Source: Micromonospora sp. M71_S20 (lineage in GTDB: Bacteria > Actinomycetota > Actinomycetes > Mycobacteriales > Micromonosporaceae). From it: a stretch of 64,000 nucleotides of DNA. The notes below the pieces were generated by a model. The model had not been told where the DNA came from and did no database searches. It was given only the letters and a program-made list of their open reading frames with translations. Position numbers and translations under genes: made by a program. The stretch lies in NCBI RefSeq assembly GCF_003664255.1, contig NZ_RCCV01000002.1, positions 498,501-562,500 on the forward strand, written 5' to 3'. Of this stretch, positions 63,452 through 64,000 are shown in pieces. The number at the start of each line of letters is the position of its first letter. Within the stretch, counting starts at the first letter, position 1.

Positions 63452-64000
63452 TCACCACCGCAGGGCACCGGGGGCGTCGGCCGGGACCGCCGGGAGGCGG
63501 GGTGCCACCGGCGCCAACCGGCGGTACGGCGCACCGAGCGGCGGCCTCGGGTCCACGTCGCCCTTGTTGGGCCAGAAGGACATCGCGCGTTCCGCCTGGG
63601 CGGTGATGGTCAACGACGGGTTCACCCCGAGGTTCGCCGAGACCGCCGCGCCGTCCACCACGTGCAGCCCCGGGTGGCCGAACACCCGGTGCCACGGGTC
63701 GATCACACCGTCGGTCGGGGTGGCGCCGATCACCGCTCCGCCGAGGATGTGTGCGGTCATCGGAATGTCGAACGGCTCGGTCAGGGCGCCGCCGGGCGTA
63801 CCGCCGATCTCCTCGGCCAGCAGGCGGGCCGCCTGGTTGCCGGCCGGGATCCAGGTCGGGTTGGGCGCGCCGTGACCCGGCCCGGAGACCAGGTGGCGGC
63901 CGAACGGGCCGCGTCGCAGCCGGGTGGTCAGCGAGTTGTCCACCGACTGCATGACCAGGGCGATCACCGTCCGCTCCGACCAGCCGCGCACCGACAGCAG
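63452..64000 (-). CDS. GMC oxidoreductase, cholesterol-oxidase-like (C-terminal part; start outside window)
   Basis: The last 180 or so residues of an FAD-dependent GMC-type oxidase or dehydrogenase; the frame is open to the right edge. HILGGAVIGATPTDGVIDPWHRVFGHPGLHVVDGAA followed by NLGVNPSLTITAQAERAM is the conserved C-terminal domain of the ChoD-like cholesterol oxidase group, including the active-site His and Asn. In mycobacteria and relatives a ChoD-like gene lies near guaA and guaB; here the rhodopsin-blh pair sits on the opposite strand between it and guaA. The substrate is not necessarily a sterol. Confidence 0.88.
   Translation of the reverse strand: MLSVRGWSERTVIALVMQSVDNSLTTRLRRGPFGRHLVSGPGHGAPNPTWIPAGNQAARLLAEEIGGTPGGALTEPFDIPMTAHILGGAVIGATPTDGVIDPWHRVFGHPGLHVVDGAAVSANLGVNPSLTITAQAERAMSFWPNKGDVDPRPPLGAPYRRLAPVAPRLPAVPADAPGALRW

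Overview
The window is chromosomal DNA from a high-GC actinobacterium, most likely Micromonospora or a close relative in the Micromonosporaceae. This is an inference from the very GC-rich coding sequence, the many GTG starts, several apparently leaderless genes with a -10 box 6-8 bases before the start, and the gene content (PspC-type LiaSR-like signalling, purN-purH beside a DUF6350 membrane protein, sucCD near a lone B12-binding protein, guaA near a GMC oxidase). No rRNA, tRNA, CRISPR array, prophage or complete insertion sequence was seen.

Layout. 1-6.2 kb: end of an ABC exporter, a secreted S1 protease, valS. 6.2-10.5 kb: a membrane protein and a four-gene ABC operon (two ATPases, two permeases). 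10.6-14.9 kb: a DM13 lipid-anchored-like protein, an APS kinase with a degenerate sulfurylase domain, and a deoR-type regulator overlapping galT. 14.9-19.6 kb: a non-coding region with hairpins, then icd, a metallo-beta-lactamase-fold hydrolase, mdh and folD. 20-25.8 kb: a complete oligopeptide ABC importer (+). 26-31 kb: purH-purN, small membrane proteins and DUF6350. 31-36 kb: sucCD, a B12-binding protein and two M23 peptidases. 36-41.5 kb: pcrA, a secreted 5'-nucleotidase and an attenuator-controlled chorismate mutase. 41.7-47.4 kb: a second oligopeptide importer (-), paralogous to the first. 47.8-54.5 kb: a LmbE-type deacetylase, a thioester (TQXA) surface protein, and a response regulator/kinase pair divergent from a PspC-toastrack membrane protein. 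54.7-61.3 kb: psd and pssA convergent, two tandem-NUDIX genes, a small PspC protein, guaA. 61.6-63.4 kb: a microbial rhodopsin overlapping a retinal-forming Blh oxygenase. The window ends in a partial GMC (cholesterol-oxidase-like) oxidoreductase.

How genes work together. icd, mdh and sucCD supply TCA-cycle steps; folD, purN and purH link folate one-carbon units to purine synthesis, with guaA making GMP. psd and pssA form the phosphatidylethanolamine route. The PspC kinase, its regulator and the PspC-toastrack protein look like a LiaFSR-like envelope-stress module. The rhodopsin and Blh form a self-contained retinal light-responsive unit.

The items most worth a second look are the xenorhodopsin/Blh pair with a Ser at the normally acidic second counter-ion position; a Phe/Tyr leader-peptide attenuator ahead of chorismate mutase; a 104-bp element at the oppB/oppC junction whose empty site survives in the paralogous operon; a palindrome inserted in frame in valS; a family of intergenic palindromes; and a frameshift in one tandem-NUDIX gene. 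Coordinates of short motifs may be off by one base because they were counted by eye.
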